A model generated the notes under the pieces. That model was not told where the DNA came from. It made no database searches and saw only the letters and a program-made list of their open reading frames with translations. The position numbers were made by a program, and so were the translations under genes. From the NCBI RefSeq assembly GCF_022953055.1, contig NZ_JALJEJ010000015.1, positions 1 through 64,000 of the forward strand: a stretch of DNA of 64,000 nt. The letters run 5' to 3'. Shown piece after piece: positions 7,479 to 15,508 of the stretch. Source of the DNA: Mucilaginibacter straminoryzae. GTDB taxonomy: Bacteria; Bacteroidota; Bacteroidia; Sphingobacteriales; Sphingobacteriaceae. Position 1 is the first letter of the stretch. Every line of letters begins with the position of its first letter.

Positions 7479-10400
7479 CTAATATGCCAAATTAGGCCCT
7501 AACCATTTTTCAACGGTTTCTACAGACATGTTTTTGCGGTGCGCATAATCTTCCACCTGGTCTTTGCTGATGCGGCCGAGACCGAAGTAGCGTGCCTGCG
7601 GATGGGCAAAGTAGAACCCGCTTACAGATGCGGCAGGCATCATGGCCAGGCTTTCTGTGAGGTACATGTGTGCGTTGTCTTCCGCTTTCAACAGATCAAA
7701 TAGCGTAGTTTTTTCGGTATGGTCCGGACAGGCTGGATAACCCGGCGCCGGGCGGATGCCCTGGTATTCTTCCTTGATCAGGTCTTCATTGCTCAGTGCT
7801 TCATCTTTCGCATAACCCCAATATTCACGACGAACGAGTTCGTGCATTTTTTCGGCAAAAGCTTCGGCTAAACGGTCTGCCAGGGCTTTAGCCATAATGC
7901 TGTTATAATCGTCGTGGTCGCGCTCAAATTCAGCCACCAATTCGTCGCAACCGATGCCTGCCGTAACGGCAAAGCCACCAAAATGATCAGGCACGCCACT
8001 TTCTTTAGGTGCGATGAAGTCAGATAGCGCGTAATAAGGCTCGCCTTTCGCTTTTTCAGCCTGCTGGCGAAGCGTATGGATCTTAGCCAGTACCTGCGAA
8101 CGGTTCTCATCTGCATATAACTCAATGTCGTCGCCTACGCTGTTGGCCGACCAGAAACCAATGACGCCATTGGCCTGCAGCAACTTGTCTTTTACTATGC
8201 GGTTCAACAGTACCTGGGCATCATCGTAAAGCTTTTTAGCTTCGGTACCAACGTACTGATCGTTAAAAATCTTCGGATAACTGCCGCGAAGTTCCCATGT
8301 ATGGAAAAATGGTGTCCAATCGATATAAGGAACCAGTTCTTCCAGCGGAAAAGCCTCAAAAACTTTAGTACCTGTAAAGGTAGGCTTTGGCGGAATTGAA
8401 CCGTTTAAATTGATCGCACATTTTTGCAAACGGGCTTCAGTAATGCTAACGAATCGCTTATCATTACGCTTATTTAAGTGCGCCTCGCGTGCTTTTGCGT
8501 ATTCATCTTTAATGGTTTGCACATAGGCATCCCGGCCCTCTTTATTCAGCAAATTACTGCATACGGTAACACTGCGTGAAGCGTCCAAAACGTGGATAGC
8601 CGGGCCCGAATAGTTCGGGGCGATTTTAACTGCAGCATGGATACGAGAGGTGGTTGCACCACCGACAATCAGCGGAATGTCTAAGCCTTCGCGTTCCATC
8701 TCTTTGGCAAAATGCACCATTTCATCCAATGAAGGGGTGATCAACCCGCTTAAGCCGATGATATCTACCTGCTGCTTTTTGGCTTCGTCAAGAATCCGTT
8801 GTGCAGGTACCATAACCCCAAGGTCTATCACCTCGAAGTTGTTACAAGCCAACACAACGCCAACAATGTTTTTACCGATGTCGTGGACGTCGCCCTTAAC
8901 GGTCGCCAACAAAATTTTGCCTGCGGATGATGAAGCCCCGCTTCCGCCAGCAAGTTTTTCGGCTTCAATAAACGGCAGCAAATAAGCAACCGCCTTTTTC
9001 ATTACCCGTGCTGATTTTACCACCTGCGGCAGAAACATTTTACCTGAACCAAACAGATCGCCCACGATGTTCATGCCATCCATCAACGGACCTTCGATCA
9101 CTTCCAGCGGACGGGCGTATTTTTGGCGGGCCTCTTCCACATCGGCGTCCAGATACTCGATAATTCCTTTAACCAACGCATGCGACAGCCTTTCCTCTAC
9201 CGGGTTATTTCGCCAGGCTTCGTCCTTAACAGCTTCCTTGCCTTTAGCTTTAACGGTTTCTGCAAATTCTACCAAACGTTCCGTTGCTTCAGGATGACGG
9301 TTTAGCAATACATCTTCTACCTTTTCGAGCAGTTCTTTCGGTATCTCTTCATACACCTCCAGCATACCTGCATTCACAATCCCCATATCCATACCCGCTT
9401 TAATGGCGTGGTACAGGAATGCAGAGTGCATGGCTTCGCGGACAACGTTGTTACCGCGGAACGAAAAGGATATGTTACTTACCCCGCCACTCACTTTCGC
9501 ATAAGGCAGGTTTTGTTTTATCCAGCGTGTAGCTTCAATGAAATCGACAGCATAGTTATTGTGCTCTTCCAAGCCTGTAGCTACCGTTAAAATATTCGGG
9601 TCGAAAATGATATCCTGCGGCGGGAAACCTACTTCATCTACCAGGATGTCGTAAGATCGTTTACAGATTTCGATCCGCCGCTCCAACGAATCTGCCTGAC
9701 CTTGCTCGTCAAAAGCCATTACTACCGCAGCAGCGCCGTAGCTCATGATCTTACGGGCGTATTCTTTAAACTTATCCTCGCCCTCTTTCAGCGAAATGGA
9801 ATTAACAATGCCTTTTCCCTGTAAACACTTTAATCCGGCCTCAATCACTGTCCATTTAGACGAGTCGATCATGATGGGCAGTTTGGCAATATCAGGCTCG
9901 GAAGCAACCAGGTTCAGGAACTTCACCATCACCGCCTCCGAATCGATCATCCCCTCATCCATATTGATGTCGATCACTTGGGCGCCGCCCTCTACTTGCT
10001 GGCGAGCAACAGAAAGTGCTTCCTCGTAATTCTCTGCCAGGATCAGTTTCGAAAATTTTGGGGAACCGGTAATGTTGGTACGCTCACCTACGTTTACGAA
10101 GTTGGTTTCGGGTGTAACATTAAAGGCCTCTAAACCGCTTAACCTCAAATATGGTTCAACTGTGGGTAATGGTCTCGGCGGATATTTTGCAGCTCTATCG
10201 GCAATACATTTGATATGGTCTGGTGTGGTACCGCAGCACCCCCCTACTATATTGACAAAGCCAGATTGAAGGAAATCATCTATAAAATGCGCTGTTTCGT
10301 GCGGCAGTTCGTCATACTGACCGAATTCGTTCGGCAGACCAGCGTTTGGATATGCTGAAATGAATACATCTGCCTTATTAGAAAGCTCCTCTATATGCGG

Positions 10401-11189
10401 ACGCATTTCTTTGGCACCTAAAGCACAGTTTAAACCTACCGATAACAGGTTTGCGTGGCGGATGGAATTCCAGAATGCTTCCACCGTTTGCCCTGATAAG
10501 GTACGACCAGAAGCGTCTGTAATGGTGCCAGAGATCATGATCGGCAAACCGTCAGGCCCCCCTCTAAATCTCCCCCCGGTGGAGGGAGACTTTTTAAGTT
10601 CATCGAAGTATCTATGCGCTGCGAAAAGCGCCGCTTTAGCGTTCAGCGTATCGAAGATGGTCTCGATCAGCAACACGTCAGAACCGCCATCAACCAATCC
10701 ACGGATCTGCTCGTAATAAGCCTCCGCCAAATCGTCAAATGTAACCGCCCGGTAACCGGGGTCATTTACATCCGGCGACAGGGAGGCTGTACGATTGGTT
10801 GGGCCAACAGCTCCTGCTACAAAACGCGGCTTCTCAGGTGTTTTAATATTCCACTCATCAACTGCTTCGCGGGCTAAACGGGCACCTTCATAGCTCATTT
10901 CATAAGCCAGATCTTCCATGTGGTAATCGGCCAGAGAAATCCGTTGCGTGCTGAAGCTGTTGGTCTCAATAATATCTGCACCGGCTGCCAGGTATTCGTG
11001 GTGAATCGCCTTGATCACGTCCGGGCGTGTAATATTCAGCAGGTCATTATTACCCTTCAGATCAGAAGGATGGTTCTTAAACCGTTCTCCGCGAAAATCA
11101 GCTTCAGTTAACTGATACCGCTGGATCATGGTACCCATCGCCCCATCAATCACTAAAATGCGCTGCGCTAATTCTTTCCTAATATCCAT
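7479..11189 (-). CDS. metH: Cobalamin-dependent methionine synthase, full length
   Basis: Transfers a methyl group from 5-methyl-THF to homocysteine through enzyme-bound cobalamin. The 1236 residues carry all four modules. The homocysteine-binding barrel has its zinc cysteines in GLNCALG and GGCCGTTP. The pterin-binding domain contains VGERTNITGSPKF. The B12 cap and Rossmann pair carries the cobalt-ligand motif DVHDIGKN. The SAM-binding reactivation domain has RPAPGYPACPDH and ends YFGLGRISKDQVEDYA. Residues about 195-209 (KSPSTGGRFRGGPDG) are extra compared with the E. coli enzyme and are encoded by a palindromic repeat. A SAM-I riboswitch lies upstream on the same strand. Confidence 0.97.
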   Translation of the reverse strand: MDIRKELAQRILVIDGAMGTMIQRYQLTEADFRGERFKNHPSDLKGNNDLLNITRPDVIKAIHHEYLAAGADIIETNSFSTQRISLADYHMEDLAYEMSYEGARLAREAVDEWNIKTPEKPRFVAGAVGPTNRTASLSPDVNDPGYRAVTFDDLAEAYYEQIRGLVDGGSDVLLIETIFDTLNAKAALFAAHRYFDELKKSPSTGGRFRGGPDGLPIMISGTITDASGRTLSGQTVEAFWNSIRHANLLSVGLNCALGAKEMRPHIEELSNKADVFISAYPNAGLPNEFGQYDELPHETAHFIDDFLQSGFVNIVGGCCGTTPDHIKCIADRAAKYPPRPLPTVEPYLRLSGLEAFNVTPETNFVNVGERTNITGSPKFSKLILAENYEEALSVARQQVEGGAQVIDINMDEGMIDSEAVMVKFLNLVASEPDIAKLPIMIDSSKWTVIEAGLKCLQGKGIVNSISLKEGEDKFKEYARKIMSYGAAAVVMAFDEQGQADSLERRIEICKRSYDILVDEVGFPPQDIIFDPNILTVATGLEEHNNYAVDFIEATRWIKQNLPYAKVSGGVSNISFSFRGNNVVREAMHSAFLYHAIKAGMDMGIVNAGMLEVYEEIPKELLEKVEDVLLNRHPEATERLVEFAETVKAKGKEAVKDEAWRNNPVEERLSHALVKGIIEYLDADVEEARQKYARPLEVIEGPLMDGMNIVGDLFGSGKMFLPQVVKSARVMKKAVAYLLPFIEAEKLAGGSGASSSAGKILLATVKGDVHDIGKNIVGVVLACNNFEVIDLGVMVPAQRILDEAKKQQVDIIGLSGLITPSLDEMVHFAKEMEREGLDIPLIVGGATTSRIHAAVKIAPNYSGPAIHVLDASRSVTVCSNLLNKEGRDAYVQTIKDEYAKAREAHLNKRNDKRFVSITEARLQKCAINLNGSIPPKPTFTGTKVFEAFPLEELVPYIDWTPFFHTWELRGSYPKIFNDQYVGTEAKKLYDDAQVLLNRIVKDKLLQANGVIGFWSANSVGDDIELYADENRSQVLAKIHTLRQQAEKAKGEPYYALSDFIAPKESGVPDHFGGFAVTAGIGCDELVAEFERDHDDYNSIMAKALADRLAEAFAEKMHELVRREYWGYAKDEALSNEDLIKEEYQGIRPAPGYPACPDHTEKTTLFDLLKAEDNAHMYLTESLAMMPAASVSGFYFAHPQARYFGLGRISKDQVEDYAHRKNMSVETVEKWLGPNLAY
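10553..10599 (-). repeat. Palindromic repeat inserted in frame within metH
   Basis: On the minus strand the element runs from a TCTCCCTCC arm through a G-rich arm to GGGGGG. The layout matches two intergenic elements at 11884-11917 and 28131-28166 (CTCCCTC, a 6-nt centre, a G-rich arm, a second G-rich arm). It is read as about 13 extra residues between the FDEL and LPIMISG segments of the homocysteine domain. The reading frame is preserved. Confidence 0.65.
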
Positions 11190-11208
11190 TCTATTGTATC
11201 AAGTAGTC

Positions 11209-11300
11209 GGTATCAAGTATCAAGATCAGCTTCATACCATCAGCTATTAAGCAACCGGCATCAAAAAAATCCTGATACTAATTACTTGATACTTGATACC
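11209..11300. repeat. Gene-less inverted repeat pair in the metH leader
   Basis: Perfect 16-bp inverted repeats at 11209-11224 (GGTATCAAGTATCAAG) and 11285-11300 flank 60 bp without a gene. TATCAAG is itself repeated inside each arm, with a further copy just outside at 11197-11203. The design resembles the arms around the S23 gene. It lies between the riboswitch and the metH start, so it would fold in the metH 5' leader. Confidence 0.7.
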
Positions 11301-11315
11301 AAAAGGGCTTAGTAG

Positions 11316-11339
11316 AAAAAGTCGGTTTGTTCTGACTTT
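11316..11339 (-). terminator. Short hairpin after the SAM riboswitch, possible expression platform
   Basis: On the minus strand AAAGTC (11334-11339) pairs with GACTTT (11318-11323) and a run of five T follows. The stem has only 6 bp, so termination may be weak. Its position 1 nt after P1 fits a riboswitch terminator, but no clear antiterminator pairing was identified. Confidence 0.4.
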
Positions 11340-11451
11340 CGCTTATCCGTCTCGAACTGGCAAGTGTTCGCCCGAGTAGAATGTAGCACCTTGTAAGCAC
11401 AGGTTGCTAAGATTTCGCAGGGTCTAATCCCTCCATCTTTCTCTATAAGCG
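11340..11451 (-). ncRNA. SAM-I (S-box) riboswitch upstream of metH
   Basis: The minus-strand sequence follows the S-box pattern. Closing helix P1 pairs CGCTTAT (11445-11451) with ATAAGCG (11340-11346). Then come AGAGAAAGATGGAGGGATT, the GACCCTGCGAAATCTTAGCA core, the AACCTG segment and the AAGGTGCTACATTC block. S-box RNAs bind S-adenosylmethionine and switch off methionine genes. Here it would control metH and possibly the S23 gene and metF. A short hairpin with a T-run follows at 11316-11339 and could be the expression platform. Confidence 0.92.
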
Positions 11452-11454
11452 TTG

Positions 11455-11486
11455 CAAAGTTGCACAATAACCTATTAAAAAACAAA
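11455..11486 (-). promoter_or_regulatory. Promoter of the riboswitch-metH transcript
   Basis: On the minus strand a -33 TTTG (11483-11486) is followed 20 bp later by CAACTTTG (11455-11462), one mismatch to TAnnTTTG. Transcription would begin within a few bases of riboswitch helix P1. The -33 element overlaps the 3' arm of the preceding terminator. Confidence 0.6.
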
Positions 11487-11512
11487 TCCACTGGTACAAG
11501 CCAATGGATTTG
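11477..11512 (-). terminator. Terminator insulating the metH leader from upstream transcription
   Basis: On the minus strand a 12-bp stem with one G-U pair (arms 11501-11512 and 11483-11494), a 6-nt loop and six T. It lies just upstream of the metH promoter. It probably stops transcripts from the ThuA gene and the repeat region. Confidence 0.7.
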
Positions 11513-11539
11513 AAGATTTTGTAGTTATTGTAGTGTAAA

Positions 11540-11870
11540 TAGTTGCATTGTTAACGTTCTTCTTTTTTGGCCGTCAAAAAAGAAGAACCAAGAAAAAACT
11601 CGTCGCTAGCGCCGCAGTCTATGCACCTGTTCTGCAACTTCAAATCCTGTGGTTTCCGCCTGCGCCGGATGCGACAATTAGCGCGCTCACGTTCCGTTCG
11701 TCACGTCAGTTGCTTTAACGTTTTAGGAAGAGCGCGAGCCTAAATGTCAAAACTTGCGGGCCAGCCCAACGGACTCCTTCGGAGGAGTATGGCGTGAATG
11801 AAGCCCCAACTAAACGGCAAAGCCTTCATGAACATCCAAAAAAAATGCGAATAATCCTATCCCCCAGTTG
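11540..11870. repeat. Non-coding, hairpin-rich interspersed element
   Basis: No credible ORF is present. A perfect 14-bp inverted repeat GTTCTTCTTTTTTG (11556-11569) pairs with 11575-11588 around a GCCGT loop. A 6-bp hairpin ACTCCT/AGGAGT lies near 11773-11788, and ATGAAG/CTTCAT arms near 11799-11828. The GC-rich middle differs from nearby intergenic sequence. From memory, similar sequence recurs in Pedobacter and Mucilaginibacter genomes, but I cannot check copy number here. Confidence 0.45.
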
Positions 11871-11883
11871 GCAGAAGAAATTG

Positions 11884-11917
11884 ATTCCCTCTCCTTTGGA
11901 GAGGGTTAGGGTGAGGT
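11884..11917. repeat. CCCTCTCC...GGAGAGGG palindromic repeat, intergenic copy 1
   Basis: CCCTCTCC TTT GGAGAGGG followed by TTAGGGTGAGG. It is 9-10 bp beyond the ThuA stop codon. It shares its layout with the copy at 28131-28166 and more distantly with the element inside metH. Confidence 0.6.
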
Positions 11918-11925
11918 CACCGCGT

Positions 11926-12651
11926 TTATTTCGCTCTCCCTAACGCGTATTGAATCCCTCCCAGCAAATGCTGAAGGAATAATGGGTCACTATAATCTTC
12001 ATCAGTGTGACCAAGTGCTGTATAAAATGCACGGCCGCCATCGTAGGTGTGGTACCAGCTCATAGGGTGGTTATCGCCGTTCTCGCCTCCGGTGTAGCTT
12101 TTCTCGTCTATCTTCATTACTACGTGCAGGTCATCAGCAAAAGAGCGGTAGTTATACAATTCGTCGAAATGCTTCCACTCTTTCGGCAGGTGTTTAGTGG
12201 CAATAAAGTTTGGATCGACAATGTTAAACACGGCCTCCTGTTGCTTCGGATGACTTTTGAAATAAGCGCCTACCAAGCCGCCGTACCAGGGCCAGTCATA
12301 CTCGGTATCTGCAGCAGCATGTACGCCAACGTAGCCATGCCCTTTTTCGATATATCTTTTAAATGCTTCCTGCTGCTCTTCATTCAATACATCACCCGTA
12401 GTACTTAGGAATATTACTGCCGTATATTTCTTCAGATTTGCATCAGTGAATTTGGCCGCATCGGTGGTCGTATCTACTTCGAAGTTATTCTCGGCGCCCA
12501 GTTTCATCACGGCAGGCACCCCAACTGCGATAGATTTATGGTGGAAACCGGCAGTTTTAGAAAATACGAGCACACGAGGTTTTGCCGCCATAGCCAGGTT
12601 TAACATGGCAAAGAACAAGGCCGGGGCCAACAGGTAGTTTTTAAATTTCAT
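11926..12651 (-). CDS. ThuA domain protein, secreted
   Basis: Signal peptide at residues 1-22 (ALFFAMLNLAMAA). The ThuA-like class-I glutamine-amidotransferase-fold domain fills the rest: RVLVFSKTAGFHHKSI near residue 26, FLSTTGDVLN near 81, GYVGVHAAADTEYDWPWY near 105, and FYTALGHTDEDY near 210. At 241 residues it is a single-domain member. ThuA proteins are implicated in trehalose or other sugar utilisation, and periplasmic members are abundant in Bacteroidota; the exact substrate is unknown. It is flanked downstream by two repeat elements and shows no operon partner. Confidence 0.9.
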   Translation of the reverse strand: MKFKNYLLAPALFFAMLNLAMAAKPRVLVFSKTAGFHHKSIAVGVPAVMKLGAENNFEVDTTTDAAKFTDANLKKYTAVIFLSTTGDVLNEEQQEAFKRYIEKGHGYVGVHAAADTEYDWPWYGGLVGAYFKSHPKQQEAVFNIVDPNFIATKHLPKEWKHFDELYNYRSFADDLHVVMKIDEKSYTGGENGDNHPMSWYHTYDGGRAFYTALGHTDEDYSDPLFLQHLLGGIQYALGRAK

Positions 12652-12731
12652 AAGCTTTTATAATTGGATAAATGGCTATTTCTGAAAACCATTACGAAAC
12701 ATGAAGTTACTATTTCTTACCGCATAAAAAC

Positions 12732-12759
12732 AAAAAAAGGGAATACGAATGTACTCCCT
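12732..12759 (-). terminator. Terminator of the DUF6515 gene
   Basis: Minus-strand hairpin AGGGA-N-TAC / GTA-N-TCCCT (12738-12759, loop GAAT) with a run of seven T at 12732-12738. Confidence 0.7.
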
Positions 12760-12781
12760 CATTATAGCAGCTATTTAACAA

Positions 12782-13561
12782 TTACAATTCCTTGCTGTCG
12801 TTGTTATTGTTATCGTTGTTCGTATTGTTGATCTTGCGTTCAGGTACGCTCACCACGCGATAGCTTGTACCATGGCTGGTTTTGGTCTCTTCCAGGTAAA
12901 TATTATCCGGGGTTACCCAATATTTTTTACCATTCAGCGTAATCTTGCGCGCACCATCAGGCAACTGGTCGGTCATGTCGCCCACTTGTGGCATTTGCGG
13001 CGCGGCATCCTGGTTAACGGTACCGTTATCATTACCCGGATCTACTTCAGTGCCGCCATTGGTATTCAGCACACCATCTCTTCCGGCTACCACATAAACC
13101 TGCTTACCGTCGGCATTAACCGATGGGCGGTAATAAACACCGTTGAACTCATAGAAAGCCTGGCCGTCTATCTGGATAGGTTGCGCACCTTGTGGCAGCG
13201 AAGGTACTTCGGCACCAACCGGCGGAGCTACTACCTGGTAACCGCCATCTGCATACGGCGCATAGAAAGTTCCTCCATAATAGAAAAATTGGTTAGGGCC
13301 CCAATAGAACGGGTAATAACCTAGAGGCAATACACCTATACGTACGCCGATGCCCGAGTAATAAGGGCGATAATAGCCGTGGAAACCTACGCCAACACTG
13401 ATACGTGGACCAGCATAAAAACGCGGACCGGCATAAAAGCCGCCGTGGAAGCCTCCCCTGAAACCGCCTCTGCCCCGTTGGGCGTCGGCGTGAGTAGCCA
13501 CTCCTGCTAATAGCAGGCTGGCAAGGCCAAATTTTGCGATTAATTTAAATGGGGTATTCAT
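12782..13561 (-). CDS. DUF6515-type exported protein with Gly/Tyr-rich region
   Basis: A 259-residue exported protein. The signal peptide covers residues 1-27 (ending THADA). An Arg/Gly/Phe-rich segment follows (RGRGGFRGGFHGGF), then a Gly/Tyr region containing YYPFYWGPNQFFYYGG. Two repeated modules are of the form LP.GA..I.I.G..YYE..GVYY (about 123-150 and 200-225), the pattern I associate with DUF6515. The tail is Asn/Asp-rich. Function is unknown; cell-surface or periplasmic location is inferred. It is monocistronic with its own terminator. Confidence 0.75.
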   Translation of the reverse strand: MNTPFKLIAKFGLASLLLAGVATHADAQRGRGGFRGGFHGGFYAGPRFYAGPRISVGVGFHGYYRPYYSGIGVRIGVLPLGYYPFYWGPNQFFYYGGTFYAPYADGGYQVVAPPVGAEVPSLPQGAQPIQIDGQAFYEFNGVYYRPSVNADGKQVYVVAGRDGVLNTNGGTEVDPGNDNGTVNQDAAPQMPQVGDMTDQLPDGARKITLNGKKYWVTPDNIYLEETKTSHGTSYRVVSVPERKINNTNNDNNNNDSKEL

Positions 13562-13757
13562 GATAATAATTAAAGATTAAAACGATGCTTTAACGTTATT
13601 TTAAAAATAAATTATGCCTTCTTAAAATTAAAGCTGTTATTTAGACATTACGATGTGCCGATGGTTTAAGCATCCTATGAAAAAATTTAATAAAAAATCT
13701 ATCATCTAACTGCTCCTGAAAGGGGTATCACAATAAGCAATCAATCAATTTTCACAT

Positions 13758-15380
13758 ATGAGTTTTCAAGATCAAATCAGATCACTGTTTGTAGAAGAAA
13801 GCCAGATACCAGAGGAGTTCCGGATCGAAGAAATCCACCAGCGCGAGTATCTCTGCAATGGTGAGATGAAAAAGTGGGATGGCGAAGTAACCGAAGTTTA
13901 TTCGCCGGTTTGCATCCCCGGCCCTGATGGCCTAACCCGCAAACTGATTGGCACCTACCCGGTAGGTACCGAAAAAGAAGCAAACGAAGCCCTCGAAGCG
14001 GCTATGGCTGCTTATGACAATGGCCGCGGCGAATGGCCTACCATGAGTGTTGAAGGCCGAATTAAGTGTATGGAGAAATTCGTATACAAAATGGCTGAGC
14101 AACGCGACCTGGTAATTAAACTGATCATGTGGGAGATCGGTAAATCTTATGCTGATTCTTCCAAAGAGTTTGACCGTACCGTCGACTATATCAACATGAC
14201 GATAGATGCACTGAAAGATACAGACCGGCAGTCGTCACGTTTTGAAATTGCCGAAGGCGTTGTTGCACAAACCCGCCGTGCACCGCTGGGCGTAGTGCTT
14301 TGTATGGGGCCGTTTAACTATCCGCTGAACGAAACTTACACCACGCTGATCCCGGCGATCATCATGGGGAATACCATTCTTTTCAAACCACCGAAACACG
14401 GTACTTTAGTTCACTATCCATTATTAAAAGCTTTCCAGGAATCTTTCCCTAAAGGTGTGGTGAACACGGTATATGGCCGTGGTGCAAACGTTACCCCAGG
14501 GCTGATGGCTACCGGAAACATCAATGTGCTGGCCTTCATCGGCTCGAGCAAGGTAGCGAACGACCTGAAAAAGCGTCATCCTAAAATTAACCGCCTGCGC
14601 GCGGTGTTAAGCCTCGACGCTAAGAATGCAGCCATCGTCACCAAAACTGCCAATTTACCTTTGGCTGTAAGCGAGTGTATCTTAGGCTCACTTTCTTATA
14701 ACGGTCAGCGTTGCACCGCCATCAAGATCATCCATGTACATAAAGATGTGGCGGATGAATTCCTGAAACTGCTAAGCGAAGCCGTTGCTAAATTAAACAT
14801 TGGCATGCCATGGGTAAAAGGTGTAAACCTTACCCCGGTTGCAGAGCCTGGTAAACCCGCTTATCTGAAAGAATGTATTGATGATGCTATTGCGAACGGC
14901 GCAAGGGTAGTGAACGAAAACGGCGGCACCACCGTTGAATCTTTTGTTTTCCCTGCGGTGGTTTATCCAATCAATGAGAAAATGAAACTTTACCGCGAAG
15001 AGCAGTTTGGCCCGGTGATTCCGGTATTGCCGTTTGATTCTATCGAGGAGCCGATCGAATACCAGATCAATTCGCCGCACGGTATGCAGGTAAGTATCTT
15101 TAGTAATGATGCTTCTGAAACTGCCGCTTTGATAGATCCGTTTGTTAACCTGGTCAGCCGCGTAAATATCAACAGTCAGTGCCAGCGCGGACCAGACGTA
15201 TTTCCGTTCACCGGCCGTAAAGACAGTGCCGAAGGAACCTTGTCTGTTCACGATGCGCTGCGTTCATTCTCTATCCGTTCTTTAGTAGCTGCTAAGCTGA
15301 ACGATACCAACAAACAACTGATCAATGCGATAGTGAAGGAACACGACTCTAACTTCCTGAGCACCGACTTTATTTTCTAA
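13758..15380 (+). CDS. gapN: NADP-dependent glyceraldehyde-3-phosphate dehydrogenase, ALDH family
   Basis: Predicted to oxidise glyceraldehyde-3-phosphate directly to 3-phosphoglycerate, yielding NADPH and bypassing the ATP-forming step of glycolysis. The 540 residues show the ALDH fold: PFNYPLNET near 185 and the nucleophile Cys319 in YNGQRCTA. EEQFGPVIPVLPF lies near 413. The usual ELGGK segment with the general-base Glu reads SLDAK at about 285-289. The N-terminus is about 40 residues longer than classical GapN. It is an isolated gene with a terminator 25 bp downstream. The substrate is assigned by family resemblance; a different phosphorylated aldehyde remains possible. Confidence 0.82.
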   Translation: MSFQDQIRSLFVEESQIPEEFRIEEIHQREYLCNGEMKKWDGEVTEVYSPVCIPGPDGLTRKLIGTYPVGTEKEANEALEAAMAAYDNGRGEWPTMSVEGRIKCMEKFVYKMAEQRDLVIKLIMWEIGKSYADSSKEFDRTVDYINMTIDALKDTDRQSSRFEIAEGVVAQTRRAPLGVVLCMGPFNYPLNETYTTLIPAIIMGNTILFKPPKHGTLVHYPLLKAFQESFPKGVVNTVYGRGANVTPGLMATGNINVLAFIGSSKVANDLKKRHPKINRLRAVLSLDAKNAAIVTKTANLPLAVSECILGSLSYNGQRCTAIKIIHVHKDVADEFLKLLSEAVAKLNIGMPWVKGVNLTPVAEPGKPAYLKECIDDAIANGARVVNENGGTTVESFVFPAVVYPINEKMKLYREEQFGPVIPVLPFDSIEEPIEYQINSPHGMQVSIFSNDASETAALIDPFVNLVSRVNINSQCQRGPDVFPFTGRKDSAEGTLSVHDALRSFSIRSLVAAKLNDTNKQLINAIVKEHDSNFLSTDFIF

Positions 15381-15404
15381 AAAAATAACAGATTGTTATA
15401 TCTT

Positions 15405-15445
15405 AAGCCATTGTTGCGTAAAGGCAGCAATGGCTTTTTATTTTT
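15405..15445 (+). terminator. Terminator after gapN
   Basis: AAGCCATTG (15405-15413) pairs with CAATGGCTT (15428-15436) and is followed by a T-rich tract. Confidence 0.85.
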
Positions 15446-15508
15446 CTTCCAGTATTTTTGGGGCCGAATTATCGTTTATCATAACTACCGCAAACTACCC
15501 ACTATCTC

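Noticed and set aside
11309..11491. 60-residue ORF on the minus strand
   Set aside because: It coincides with the SAM-I riboswitch and its promoter, whose structure explains the sequence better.
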